Positions 34,011-42,855 of a stretch of DNA of 64,000 nt are shown in pieces; the stretch's first letter is position 1, and the number at the start of each line of letters is the position of its first letter. The DNA comes from JAAURB01 sp049649525. GTDB lineage: Bacteria > Cyanobacteriota > Cyanobacteriia > Cyanobacteriales > Microcoleaceae. The stretch spans positions 248,001 to 312,000 of the forward strand of contig JBARZE010000050.1 of assembly GCA_049649525.1 (NCBI GenBank). The letters are read 5' to 3'. Position numbers and translations under genes: made by a program. The notes under the pieces are model-generated. The model did not search any database. It saw only the letters and a list, made by a program, of their open reading frames with translations, and was not told the origin of the DNA.

Positions 34011-37000
34011 TTAATACCGACCGTATTGTTGAATCAACTGTTGACGAGATTCAATCGCCGGAGTAAAATCTGGCTTCAGTTGAATTGCTCGATCATAAGC
34101 TTCAATCGCCTGATTATAGCGTCTCAATTCTTCTAAAGCCCAAGCAAAGTTTGCCCAAGCGAGGGGATCGTTGGGATTAAGATCTAAGGCTTTTTGATAA
34201 GCTGCGATCGCTTCTGAATCTCGTAGCAGTTGAGTTAAAGCCACGCCTCGATTGGCCCAAGATTGACTATCTTCAGGATTCAATTTTAAGGCTTGGTCAA
34301 ACGCTTTAAGCGCATTTTCATACTGTTCTAATTGTAAATAAGCTTGACCTTGATCTCGCCAAGCTGGCGCAAATTCCGGGTTAAGTTCTAAAGCTTTTTG
34401 ATAAGAATTAATGGCTTCATCATAGCGTTGTAGTCCATCCATCAACATTGAGCCGCGATTATGCCAAACCAGATAAAACTTAGGTCGAATTTCAGCGGCT
34501 GTTTCGTAGGCTTGTAAGGCTTCTTCAAACTGTTGTAAAAAGAACTTAGTATTTCCTTTACCAATCCAACCCCGATAAAACTTAGGATTAATCTCAATTG
34601 CTTGATTATAAGCTTCTAAAGCTTCCGAATGACGTTGTAACTTACCTAACATTCGACCCAAATCGACAGCCGCGACAAAATCATCCGGCTGATTATTAAT
34701 CTGCTTTTCCAACAGAGCAATTCCTTCTTCATACGCTCGTCTTGAAGCACGAGATTGTTGTAAATATTCTAAAGCCAGTCCTTTATTTTCCCACGCTTCA
34801 GCATCACCTGGGGCAGCCAAAATTGCCGCTTCAAACGCCGCCAGTGCCTCGGAATAATCTTGTAACCCCAAAAACGCTAAACCTCGCCCTTTCATCGCCA
34901 AAGCATTTTCTGAATCAATATTGAGGGCTGTATCATAAGCTTCTAGAGCTTGATCGTAGCGTTTTAACCGATAAAGGGTTTGACCTAACCCATTCCAAGC
35001 CAGGACATAATCAGACTGCTTAGCAATGGCATTTTCATAACTAACGCGCGCCGCATCATAGCGTTCTAAACTGTAAAGGGCATCTCCGTAATTTTTTAGC
35101 CCTTCTGGGGAATTGGGTTGAACTGCAATAACTTGTTCACAAGGGGATAGAGCCGCTTCTGGTTGTTCTGCATCCAGCAATTGATTACATCGCCTTGTAT
35201 AATATTTTCCTTGCGCTAACGGCCACAAGAACACAGCAGCCACTCCCCCAACGACGAATAAAGCAAGCCATATCCGCCCTAACAAACGGGGCTTTTTCTG
35301 AGAGACAGCGCGGGGTGAACTTGCGCTTACGATAGGTTTAACAGCAGGTTTAACAGTAGTATTGTGGAGAGTTTCAGTGGTGACAGGTTGGGGTTTATCG
35401 GGTTTAACTTCAGAAACAGGTTCAATTTCAGCTTCGATCTCAGCCTCGGTATTAGCCTCAGCCTCAGCCTCCAATTCCACCGCTTCATCCGGGATATCAT
35501 TGAGTTTGTATAAATCATCCAGCACCTGCTGGGGGTCGTCATAGCGGGCGCGAACATAAGAATGGGTCATCCGATTCAATATTGCCGCAAACTTCGGACT
35601 AACCACAGCAAACTTCTTCCAATTGATCTCTGCCGTATTCGGGTCTGCGGCTAATTGCGTTGGTAATTTTCCGCTTAACCCTTGAATGGTTGTAATTCCC
35701 AGGGCATATAGATCGGCATTTGGGCGGGCTTTACCCGCTTTTTGTTCTTCTGGCATATATCCGGGAGTTCCCACCACCCCGGTGATACTCAGTTGTCCTT
35801 GGTAATTGAGAACCAGCGTTGCGATTTGTTTGACTGAACCAAAATCCACTAATATCATTTTGCCATCATCGCTACGTCGAATTAAATTAGAGGGTTTAAT
35901 ATCAAAATGAATTGCTTGTTGGTGAACGAAAACTAAGATTTGTAAAACATCTTCTAAAAAGGCGATCGCCATCGCTTCAGACCATTTAGAACCGGAATTA
36001 AATTCATGACTCAGGGGATTGCCATCAACATATTCATTAACTAAATAAAAATTATTATTCTCTTGAAAATCATCTAATAATTCCGGTATTTGATCGTGAT
36101 TGCCTAAATTGTGAAGAATTTCTGCTTCGGCATCAAATAATTTCTTTGCTTCTAAACGCACTTGAGCTTGATCGGTTTGCAGTTGAATTTCTTTAACAAT
36201 ACATCGACTACGATTACGATTTTGATCCGCCGCTAAATAAGTATTGCCATATTTCCCATCTCCCAATAAACTCAGAATTTGATAACGTTGATTTAAAACT
36301 GAACCAATCCGATAAATATTACGAAATTCATAATGTAAACCCTGTAAATCTTTTAAAACATCTGCAGCCGTTTGATAGCGATCTCTAAAATTGAGCCGCA
36401 CCATTTGATCTAAAATTTGTTTGAGTTCATCACTAACAGAAACCAGGTCTTGCCAAACCACATGATCGTTTTGAGAATCTCGGGGTAATTTTAAAGGATG
36501 AACCCCAGTTAATGCCTCAATCGCTGTCATCCCCAAAGCATAAATATCGCTATTAGTTCGGGGACGACCGCTGAGGTGTTCAATCGGCATATAGCCCGGT
36601 GTACCAACAACTGAGCCACTGGGTTGACCGCCTTCAGATAACACTAGAGTTTCGATTTCTTTGACCGCACCAAAATCAAGAATCACAATTTTATAATCTG
36701 ATTTACGACGCAGTAAATTAGACGGTTTAATATCACGGTGAATCACATTTTGTTGGTGAATATAAGCCAGAATTTCTAAAGCTTCATGTAAAAAACTAAC
36801 AACTTTTGCTTCAGTTAACTGTTGTCCGGAACTAATCTCAGAACTTAAATCTTGCCCCTCAATAAACTCCTGAACAAGGTAGAATTCTTCACGATCTTCA
36901 AAGTGATCCAATAAACTAGGAATTTGATCAAAATCCCCTAACTTTTCCAGGGTGAGGGCTTCTAACTCAAATCGTCGTCTGGCTTCCTCTAAAATAGAAG

Positions 37001-37151
37001 GCGTTGTAGTGGTGGGTTTAAATTCTTTAACAATGCACAACACATCTGTCGAACCCTGCTCGTCTTCAGCTAAGTAGGTTCTGCCAAATGCTCCTCGCTT
37101 CAAATCCTGGATAATTCTGTAGCGCCCCTTGAGTTTATCCCCTTCGTTCAT
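34011..37151 (-). CDS. Tandem Ser/Thr protein kinase with C-terminal TPRs
   Basis: A 1046-residue protein with two Hanks-type kinase domains. The first (about 9-270) has Lys42, HRD138-140, DFG159-161 and GTPGYMPIE. The second (about 288-550) has Lys320, DFG436-438 and GTPGYMPEE, but the catalytic loop reads HFD (415-417), lacking the arginine, so it is a non-RD kinase or a regulatory one. An acidic E-A-rich linker leads to a transmembrane helix (about 626-646). About 400 residues of TPRs follow (YDAARVSYENAIAKQSDYVLAW-type). If the topology is usual, kinases lie inside and TPRs outside. No partner is next to it, though a PP2C gene is 7 kb away. Confidence 0.92.
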   Translation of the reverse strand: MNEGDKLKGRYRIIQDLKRGAFGRTYLAEDEQGSTDVLCIVKEFKPTTTTPSILEEARRRFELEALTLEKLGDFDQIPSLLDHFEDREEFYLVQEFIEGQDLSSEISSGQQLTEAKVVSFLHEALEILAYIHQQNVIHRDIKPSNLLRRKSDYKIVILDFGAVKEIETLVLSEGGQPSGSVVGTPGYMPIEHLSGRPRTNSDIYALGMTAIEALTGVHPLKLPRDSQNDHVVWQDLVSVSDELKQILDQMVRLNFRDRYQTAADVLKDLQGLHYEFRNIYRIGSVLNQRYQILSLLGDGKYGNTYLAADQNRNRSRCIVKEIQLQTDQAQVRLEAKKLFDAEAEILHNLGNHDQIPELLDDFQENNNFYLVNEYVDGNPLSHEFNSGSKWSEAMAIAFLEDVLQILVFVHQQAIHFDIKPSNLIRRSDDGKMILVDFGSVKQIATLVLNYQGQLSITGVVGTPGYMPEEQKAGKARPNADLYALGITTIQGLSGKLPTQLAADPNTAEINWKKFAVVSPKFAAILNRMTHSYVRARYDDPQQVLDDLYKLNDIPDEAVELEAEAEANTEAEIEAEIEPVSEVKPDKPQPVTTETLHNTTVKPAVKPIVSASSPRAVSQKKPRLLGRIWLALFVVGGVAAVFLWPLAQGKYYTRRCNQLLDAEQPEAALSPCEQVIAVQPNSPEGLKNYGDALYSLERYDAARVSYENAIAKQSDYVLAWNGLGQTLYRLKRYDQALEAYDTALNIDSENALAMKGRGLAFLGLQDYSEALAAFEAAILAAPGDAEAWENKGLALEYLQQSRASRRAYEEGIALLEKQINNQPDDFVAAVDLGRMLGKLQRHSEALEAYNQAIEINPKFYRGWIGKGNTKFFLQQFEEALQAYETAAEIRPKFYLVWHNRGSMLMDGLQRYDEAINSYQKALELNPEFAPAWRDQGQAYLQLEQYENALKAFDQALKLNPEDSQSWANRGVALTQLLRDSEAIAAYQKALDLNPNDPLAWANFAWALEELRRYNQAIEAYDRAIQLKPDFTPAIESRQQLIQQYGRY

Positions 37152-37402
37152 AACCCTGATATAACAGATGAGTAGATCTGCCCTTAAATTATACAGACTA
37201 TTTGTCCATTGCCTGAGTTTATCCTAATCGTTTTACCATCGATTATACAAAGTTATTATTTCATCAGAGAGTATAGAATCGAAAACCTGAGCACCCGGAG
37301 CTTAATCTAGAATTAACTTCTAGGAAATTGGGTCGTATTAACAGATAGAATATAGTTTATTATACAATCTGCGATCAAATATGGGGGGAAATTACCCGGA
37401 TT

Positions 37403-37729
37403 ATGGCTTATCTAGAATTTGAGGAGACAGAAGGATATCTAGCATTTCTTCGATCTAAAAATATTAACGAAATTCATGTCGATATTCATTGGGTTATTGG
37501 TCCACGGGATGAGCGAGGCGCTGCCCTAATTTCTGCTTATATTATCCTGAGTCAACAAGTGCAAGCATCGGTAACACAACAAAAAGAACTCGTTTCAGAA
37601 ATGACGACTAGTTGTCCTTTAGAGGAACGACAACTCATTTTAGAAACAGTACAAAAGACACTAACTGAATCCAAAACTCACTTAGAAAATTTAGGGTTTA
37701 CAGTTCATGCAGGCATTTGGAAAGTATAA
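37403..37729 (+). CDS. Conserved-looking hypothetical protein
   Basis: A 108-residue soluble protein, MAYLEFEETEGYLAFLRSKN..., that I do not recognise. It is predicted to have a beta-rich first third (EIHVDIHWVIGPRDERGAA) followed by two long helices (VQASVTQQKELVSEMT and ETVQKTLTESKTHLENLG). There are no cysteine motifs, signal peptide or transmembrane segment. Base composition and codon choice look like the neighbours. The ATG at 37403 has GGGGGGAAA upstream, which may act as a binding site. It is divergent from the kinase gene. Confidence 0.65.
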   Translation: MAYLEFEETEGYLAFLRSKNINEIHVDIHWVIGPRDERGAALISAYIILSQQVQASVTQQKELVSEMTTSCPLEERQLILETVQKTLTESKTHLENLGFTVHAGIWKV

Positions 37730-37795
37730 TCTAAAATACTATTGATAAAATCCGATCGGGGGGGTAATTCCGAAAAACTTCAATCTGCTCCCATA

Positions 37796-38085
37796 GCATT
37801 AAAAGTAACTCATTAAAAAATCATGACAATAAAAATAGAACCCTTTGTATCAAGAGTGCCTTTGTGGTTAATTCATACTCAAACACTTAATAAAAATGAA
37901 AAAATTAGATACTAGCCTAACAACAACCGAAAAAAAAAAAGCATTAAAAGTAACTCAATAAAAAATCATGACAATAAACTTAGAACTCTTTGTATCAAGA
38001 GTGCCTTTGTGGTTAATTCATACTCAAACACTTAATAAAAATGAAAAAATTAGATACTAGCCCAACAACAACCGCAAAAGCCCTA
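37796..38085. repeat. 145-bp tandem duplication spanning the DUF4334 gene start
   Basis: Copy 1 (37796-37940) and copy 2 (37941-38085) are nearly identical for about 133 bases, from GCATTAAAAG through the leader, the ATG and about ten codons. Copy 1 then ends in a run of A (37930-37940). The duplication carries the presumed promoter, leader and start codon, so the real gene starts from copy 2. Confidence 0.9.
37896..37961 (+). pseudogene. Truncated duplicate of the DUF4334 gene start (21 codons)
   Basis: The ATG of duplication copy 1 opens MKKLDTSLTTTEKKKALKV, matching the first residues of the DUF4334 protein (MKKLDTSPTTTAKAL), then runs into the start of copy 2 and stops at 37961. It is a by-product of the tandem duplication and could act as an upstream ORF on the mRNA. 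Confidence 0.7.
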
Positions 38086-38562
38086 GAATTATTTGATAGC
38101 CTTGAACCTGTTAACTTAGACTTTATGAAAGGTCGTTGGCAAGGTTCCGGACTACATACAAATCATCCGTTAGATGGCTTACTAGAACTCTCAAAATGGT
38201 ACGGAAAAGAATTTATAGATCCAGAAAATGTACATCCGTTATTATTCAGAGATAGCCCAGAAAATATATTTAAAATTGCACCCATTCCCGGATCAATTAA
38301 CTGGATATTAAAACTTCCAATCTTGAATAATCCTACTTTTAAACCTTTAATCAGAATAACAATTCCCTTACTCAAAACAGAAACCAGTCAAGCCAGACTA
38401 AGAATGGTAGAATATCGCGGAAAAGTTAGCGCTACAATGATTTATGATTATCTGCCTATTAATGATATTTTTAGGAAAATAGACGATAACACAGTATTGG
38501 GATTAATGGATTGTAAAAAATTATCTCAACCCTTTTTCTTTATTCTCAAACGAGACCGTTAA
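38041..38562 (+). CDS. GXWXG / DUF4334 domain protein
   Basis: A 173-residue protein with an N-terminal GXWXG region (FMKGRWQGSGLHTNHPLDGLLE) and a DUF4334 domain for the rest (ARLRMVEYRGKVSATMIYDYLPINDIFRKIDDNTVLGLMD). This is a small beta-barrel family of unproven function, sometimes likened to lipid or hydrophobic-ligand binders; that link is weak. No signal peptide. Its promoter, leader and first ten or so codons are tandemly duplicated immediately upstream. The gene is convergent with the ferritin-like gene. Confidence 0.85.
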   Translation: MKKLDTSPTTTAKALELFDSLEPVNLDFMKGRWQGSGLHTNHPLDGLLELSKWYGKEFIDPENVHPLLFRDSPENIFKIAPIPGSINWILKLPILNNPTFKPLIRITIPLLKTETSQARLRMVEYRGKVSATMIYDYLPINDIFRKIDDNTVLGLMDCKKLSQPFFFILKRDR

Positions 38563-38654
38563 TCCAAAATTATCAGGAGACAAACAATCAGTGAATAGTC
38601 ATTAACAACTAATGACTTTTTATTTGTGTCCTTCATGCTTTCATCACTTAAAGA

Positions 38655-39422
38655 CTACGCAGCCTCTAATTCTGTTAACTGAACTTCATCCATTGTATCT
38701 GTAGGTGCACCATCTTGAACTAAATTTCTGGTTTCTCCATTTTGTTCAATAAAACCCCCCACCATTGCCAATAACGCCTCAACTTTTCGAGTCCGCCATT
38801 GATCAATAACCGTTGCCGCTTCAGCCGCAGACAAACGCCGATGTAAGGCTTCATATAAATAGCTAGCGTGACGGGTTTCATCTTGGGCAACACTCAAAAT
38901 TCCCTTTTTCACACTATTTAAAACCAGATCTTCATCCGGCAAGACATTCGCCATCCGACGGAAATCTTTACTGGCATCAAGTTCTAAAATATAAGTACTA
39001 GCGATAAATACAACCCAGTCAATATTTTCTGCTTTTAAGTCCGTTTGGCTATACCCTTTAAAATAAGCATCAAAAAACGGACTTTTACGATCTGCTTTTT
39101 TATCGTTTTTTGCTTCAGCTTCGGCGGCTAACTTTTTAAAGTCAATAACCTGCTTATTATGACGTTTCAAAGCCTGGGCAAAAATTTTCCCGTGACGACA
39201 TTCATCAGCGGCATGACGATCTAGTTTTTCGGCTAACCAACTGTCTCCTTCTGCAACTGCGCGATCGCGTAATTTCTCCAAAAACGGAACCGATCCAGAC
39301 TCTGCCATCTGAAACCCAGCCAGGACATTCGGACGAGTTTTCGCATCTCGGATATTGCGCGATAAAATATACGCACTTGCGCCATTACCGACAATGTGAA
39401 GCATTTGGGTGAGAAGATTCAT
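38655..39422 (-). CDS. Ferritin-like di-iron protein
   Basis: A 255-residue helical protein. Two E-x2-H motifs (DECRHGKIF and DETRHASYLYEA), plus glutamates in MAESGSVPFLEKL and TYILELDASKDF, give the six-ligand set of a four-helix di-iron carboxylate site. Ferritin-like, MiaE-like hydroxylase or oxygenase functions are all possible; I cannot choose. The frame is open to 39485 but the ATG at 39422 gives a start (MNLLTQMLHIVGNGASAY) and clears the divergent Uma2 promoter. The C-terminal tail is acidic. It is 46 nt from the divergent Uma2 gene. Confidence 0.75.
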   Translation of the reverse strand: MNLLTQMLHIVGNGASAYILSRNIRDAKTRPNVLAGFQMAESGSVPFLEKLRDRAVAEGDSWLAEKLDRHAADECRHGKIFAQALKRHNKQVIDFKKLAAEAEAKNDKKADRKSPFFDAYFKGYSQTDLKAENIDWVVFIASTYILELDASKDFRRMANVLPDEDLVLNSVKKGILSVAQDETRHASYLYEALHRRLSAAEAATVIDQWRTRKVEALLAMVGGFIEQNGETRNLVQDGAPTDTMDEVQLTELEAA

Positions 39423-39468
39423 CTGTACAATGTATAAATGGATAAAGCTATATTTTACAGAATTTAAA

Positions 39469-40083
39469 ATGGTACAGACACCCATTGAAACCGAAATTGA
39501 AACAATATTGATTCAAATTCCCCAAAGTCTTAAACTATTAGTGACTCAAGAACAGTTTACTGCGATCGCGGCGGTTAACCGAGATGTCAGATTAGAAAGA
39601 ACGTCACAGGGAGAATTAATTGTGAACCCACCCACCGGCTGGGAAACTGGAAAGCGTAATTTGAGTATCTCAGGAGAATTATATCTCTGGTGGCGTAACG
39701 CAGGGGAAGCGGGGAAAGCGTTTGACTCTTCGACAGGTTTTACTTTACTCAATAGTGCGATTCTTTCTCCAGATGCTTCTTTTATCACTCAACAACGTTG
39801 GGATGCGTTAACAGCCGAAGAAAAGGGAACTTTTCCTAATATTTGTCCGGATTTTGTTGTAGAATTACGGTCTAATTCAGATACCTTTAAATCTCTACAA
39901 GCTAAGATGAAAGAATATATTGAGAATGGCGCACAATTGGGTTGGTTAATCGATCCGAAAAGTCGTCAAGTAGAAATTTATCGACCTCAAACACCTATCG
40001 AAGTATTAGAAAATCCGACTGAATTATCCGGTGAAAATGTATTACCGAATTTCGTATTAAATTTATCTCGAATTTGGAATTAG
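39469..40083 (+). CDS. Uma2 family protein (DUF820)
   Basis: A 204-residue Uma2-family protein, the second in the window and only distantly similar to the one at 20215. It shows VTQEQFTAIAAVNRDVRLE, the NPPTGWETG lid, SAILSPDASFI, CPDFVVELRS (acidic core with the invariant Glu) and KMKEYIENGAQLGWLIDPKS. This is the PD-(D/E)XK-like fold with its acidic and Gln/Lys residues intact. I chose ATG 39469, where homologs begin, over 39409, which would overlap the divergent gene. Confidence 0.88.
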   Translation: MVQTPIETEIETILIQIPQSLKLLVTQEQFTAIAAVNRDVRLERTSQGELIVNPPTGWETGKRNLSISGELYLWWRNAGEAGKAFDSSTGFTLLNSAILSPDASFITQQRWDALTAEEKGTFPNICPDFVVELRSNSDTFKSLQAKMKEYIENGAQLGWLIDPKSRQVEIYRPQTPIEVLENPTELSGENVLPNFVLNLSRIWN

Positions 40084-40088
40084 TTAAT

Positions 40089-40166
40089 TTATACAGGTTT
40101 TGCGGTTAATAATAACCAGAATATCGCTAAAATTAAAACCAATATCCAATTAATCATTAATTTCAT
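40089..40166 (-). CDS. Possible 25-residue membrane microprotein
   Basis: An ORF of 25 codons on the minus strand, 64 nt after the LCP gene stop, encodes MKLMINWILVLILAIFWLLL followed by TAKPV. It is one transmembrane helix with a short charged N-terminus, the usual look of small cyanobacterial membrane peptides. There is no clear ribosome binding site. It lies just past the 29-nt repeat. Chance AT-rich translation is a real alternative. Confidence 0.3.
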   Translation of the reverse strand: MKLMINWILVLILAIFWLLLTAKPV

Positions 40167-40194
40167 AACTTTATCATAACTGAATATTTCCCAA

Positions 40195-40223
40195 CTTCTG
40201 ACTTCTGTACTTTGGTTACATGT
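40195..40223. repeat. 29-nt repeat, inverted copy at 51368
   Basis: A 29-nt sequence starting CTTCTGACTTCTGTACTTTG is found, reverse-complemented and without mismatch, at 51368-51396. It lies just downstream of the LCP gene. A 29-nt perfect match cannot be chance; the element type is unknown. Confidence 0.85.
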
Positions 40224-40230
40224 CACGCCT

Positions 40231-41529
40231 CTACCTCTGACTTCTAGCTAACCAATCTTTCCCTATTCTCAAGGTTAATTCCGAACCAATTGCACCAATA
40301 GAAGCCGCTTCAATTTCACCAAATTCTAATAACTCTTGTAATAATTCTGCGCTTTTTAAATCACCCTGTTGTGCAATAATTTGAGTTTGCTGTTGTTCGT
40401 CTGGCCAATCCGAAACCAAATAAGTATTATAAAATCCTTTACGATTAAAATAGTCTAAAATTTGTTCGTCCGTATTCGCATTTCCCGAAGCATTCTGAAT
40501 CGCTATTTTTAGATTAAATGGAAATTCAGGATCGCTAGATTCTAATGTACTTAAAAGATAATCTTTTGAATCTTGTTGAAAAAATTGATGCATGATGCGA
40601 TCGCGTTCCAATTCATCAATCACCCAATAACTCGTATAATTTTCATCTAAATTACTTCCCTCTCCTGGTAATATCACCATTTTCACCTGACTTTCTTCTA
40701 ATTTTAAGCCAAAACTCGCCATTGTCATCAGTTCTTCAAAGCTTAAATTCGTATCAATATATTTTTGTAAAACTCGAATAATTTGAGGTAAACGAGGTAA
40801 AACAGTCGGATGATTTAACCGTTCTTGAACAGCTTGTAATAACGCTTGTTGACGTTGTACTCGACCAATATCACCATTCCCATCACCCCGAAAACGGACA
40901 AATTGATCCGCTTGTTCCCCATTAATTGTTTGCCATCCCGGTGATAAATCGATTTTCAACTGTTGGGTTTGATCAATATAACTCATCACTTGAGGCACAA
41001 AAACTTCAACCCCACCCAATAAATCGACTAGTTCTTTAAACGCACCACTACTGACACGAATATAACGATCAATTGGCACTTGATTCAGATTTTCTTGAAT
41101 CACCTCAGTTGCTAATTTGACTCCACCCCAATAATTGGCTTCATTAATTTTCCCCCAACCAAAACCGGGAATTTCCACCTCTGTATCCCGAGGAATAGAT
41201 AAAACATTAATTGATTCAGCCGTTTTATCAAATCGGACTAATAATAATGTATCGCTACGACCTTTAAACAATTCTTCTGAGTCAACAACGCTATTGGGAA
41301 CCGGATCAATTCCCATCACCAAAATATTAATAGGACGAGACAGATCATAAGCAAAACGGTCGCGCCAAAATTGATTTAATACAGTTGATTCTGTTTCGGC
41401 TTCTGTTTGAGACTTCCAAGCCACTAACATCCCCAAGGCAGCCGATCCACCCGCTATCAGAATAATACATCCTAAAATGAGCCAACGTCGCAACAGAGAA
41501 ACAGAACGAGGATGATGTGGAGAAGTCAT
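40231..41529 (-). CDS. LytR-CpsA-Psr (LCP) family glycopolymer ligase
   Basis: A 432-residue LCP protein. One N-terminal transmembrane helix (about 15-38) precedes an extracytoplasmic LCP domain (about 60-300). It contains NILVMGIDPVP, KGRSDTLLLVRFDKT, VLSIPRDTEVEIPG and QFVRFRGDGNGDIGRVQRQQ, whose Asp and Arg residues bind the polyprenyl pyrophosphate head. A LytR_C domain ends the protein (about 335-425, LKIAIQNASGNANT). Such enzymes transfer lipid-linked glycopolymers to peptidoglycan or, in cyanobacteria, probably other surface glycans. It is divergent from the GDP-mannose gene at 41659, which fits a role in surface sugar assembly. Confidence 0.92.
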   Translation of the reverse strand: MTSPHHPRSVSLLRRWLILGCIILIAGGSAALGMLVAWKSQTEAETESTVLNQFWRDRFAYDLSRPINILVMGIDPVPNSVVDSEELFKGRSDTLLLVRFDKTAESINVLSIPRDTEVEIPGFGWGKINEANYWGGVKLATEVIQENLNQVPIDRYIRVSSGAFKELVDLLGGVEVFVPQVMSYIDQTQQLKIDLSPGWQTINGEQADQFVRFRGDGNGDIGRVQRQQALLQAVQERLNHPTVLPRLPQIIRVLQKYIDTNLSFEELMTMASFGLKLEESQVKMVILPGEGSNLDENYTSYWVIDELERDRIMHQFFQQDSKDYLLSTLESSDPEFPFNLKIAIQNASGNANTDEQILDYFNRKGFYNTYLVSDWPDEQQQTQIIAQQGDLKSAELLQELLEFGEIEAASIGAIGSELTLRIGKDWLARSQR

Positions 41530-41658
41530 AGAAAATTAGTGATAAGTATAGAGGACAAAAAATGCCTGTAAACGGGAATTCTATCAGAAGTCAGTAATAA
41601 TTTATTCTCAGGGTGAACTGACAATGTATCCACAGACAACATACAATCAAATTAACGG

Positions 41659-42726
41659 ATGTTACAAAGTTTAAACCGAATGATACCTGTTATTCTCGCT
41701 GGTGGTAAAGGTGAACGATTTTGGCCCCTGAGTCGTCGGCATCGGCCCAAACAGTTTCTTAGTTTAGATGGTAGTGGTAAAAGTCTCCTCCAAGCCACAG
41801 CAAACCGTCTTCTGCCCCTCACAAATGATTGGGATGGGTTGTGGGTGGTGACTTCTTCTCTATTGTCCTCTGGGGTACAGCAGCAACTGCCTCAGTTACC
41901 GACTGAGAATTTACTCGCCGAACCCGAAGGCCGCGATACTGCCCCCGCTGTGGCTTGGACCGTGATTGAAATTGCCCGACGTTATGGGGAAGATGCTATT
42001 ATTGGGTTTTTTCCGGCTGACCATTGGATAAAAGAACCTCAAAAGTTCCAGCAGACTTTAGCAGCAGCGGCTAAACTGGCGACAGAGAAAGAAGCAATTG
42101 TGACGTTAGGGGTTAAACCCAGTTATGCTTCAACCGGATATGGTTATATCGAACAAGGGGATGATATTACAGCAGAGGGTGAGTTTGCGGCTTATAAAGT
42201 GGTTCGCTTTACAGAAAAACCCGACTTAGAAACCGCGAAACAGTTCGTTGAAACGGGTCGCTTTAGTTGGAATGGTGGTATTTTTGTATTTCGGGCAGGT
42301 GTAATGTTGCAGGAGTTGCGGACTTATGCGCCTGAGTTAATTACAGCATTAGAAACAAAAGGAATTGAAGCTTATCCAGAATTGGATAAAATTAGTTTAG
42401 ATTATGCCGTGATGGAAAAGACCGACAAAGCTTATGTTATTCCGGTTGATTTTGGTTGGGATGACTTAGGAGATTGGAATTCTTTAGAACGCTTATCCGA
42501 TGATGGCAAACCCAATGTAGAATTACTCAAACACGTTGGGCATGACACTACAGGGGCTATTTTGTACGGTTCTGAGGATGATGTGGTGGTTACAATTGGT
42601 ATTGAGGATGTGGTTGTAGTTCGTGATGGCAACGTTACCTTAATTGTGAAAAAAGACCGAACTCAAGAAATTAAGCAAATGTTGAAAAAGTTAGCTGACG
42701 ATCCAGAGTTAAATCAATTGTTGTAG
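41659..42726 (+). CDS. manC: Mannose-1-phosphate guanylyltransferase
   Basis: A 355-residue monofunctional GDP-mannose pyrophosphorylase, making GDP-mannose from GTP and mannose-1-phosphate. It has the signature LAGGKGERFWPLSRRHRPKQFL, AVAWTVIEI, FFPADHWI, FTEKPDLETA and FSWNGGIFVFR. The C-terminus ends after a short beta region and lacks the phosphomannose isomerase domain of bifunctional ManC. Starts at 41659 and 41680 are both possible; neither has a strong ribosome binding site. GDP-mannose feeds exopolysaccharide, fucose and lipid glycosylation. It is followed by a palindromic hairpin at 42750. Confidence 0.9.
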   Translation: MLQSLNRMIPVILAGGKGERFWPLSRRHRPKQFLSLDGSGKSLLQATANRLLPLTNDWDGLWVVTSSLLSSGVQQQLPQLPTENLLAEPEGRDTAPAVAWTVIEIARRYGEDAIIGFFPADHWIKEPQKFQQTLAAAAKLATEKEAIVTLGVKPSYASTGYGYIEQGDDITAEGEFAAYKVVRFTEKPDLETAKQFVETGRFSWNGGIFVFRAGVMLQELRTYAPELITALETKGIEAYPELDKISLDYAVMEKTDKAYVIPVDFGWDDLGDWNSLERLSDDGKPNVELLKHVGHDTTGAILYGSEDDVVVTIGIEDVVVVRDGNVTLIVKKDRTQEIKQMLKKLADDPELNQLL

Positions 42727-42749
42727 AAGGGTGATTAATATTCACTTCT

Positions 42750-42777
42750 GTAGAGACGTAATATATTACGTTTCTAC
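42750..42777. repeat. Dispersed GTAGAGACG-type hairpin, copy 3
   Basis: GTAGAGACGTAAT (42750-42762), AT, ATTACGTTTCTAC (42765-42777): a 13-bp near-perfect palindrome (one G-U) between the convergent manC and SPFH genes. It has the strongest stem of the three copies and could serve as a bidirectional terminator. Confidence 0.7.
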
Positions 42778-42855
42778 CGACACGCGGTTGCCCTACCCCA
42801 TTCTTTCCCTATAAAAGTTTGGGGCGAGGTAAAAAGATGGGAATTAAAGATTAAC

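Noticed and set aside
20215..40083. The two Uma2-family genes as remnants of a transposon
   Set aside because: No transposase, terminal inverted repeats or target duplications near either; Uma2 genes are simply numerous in cyanobacteria.
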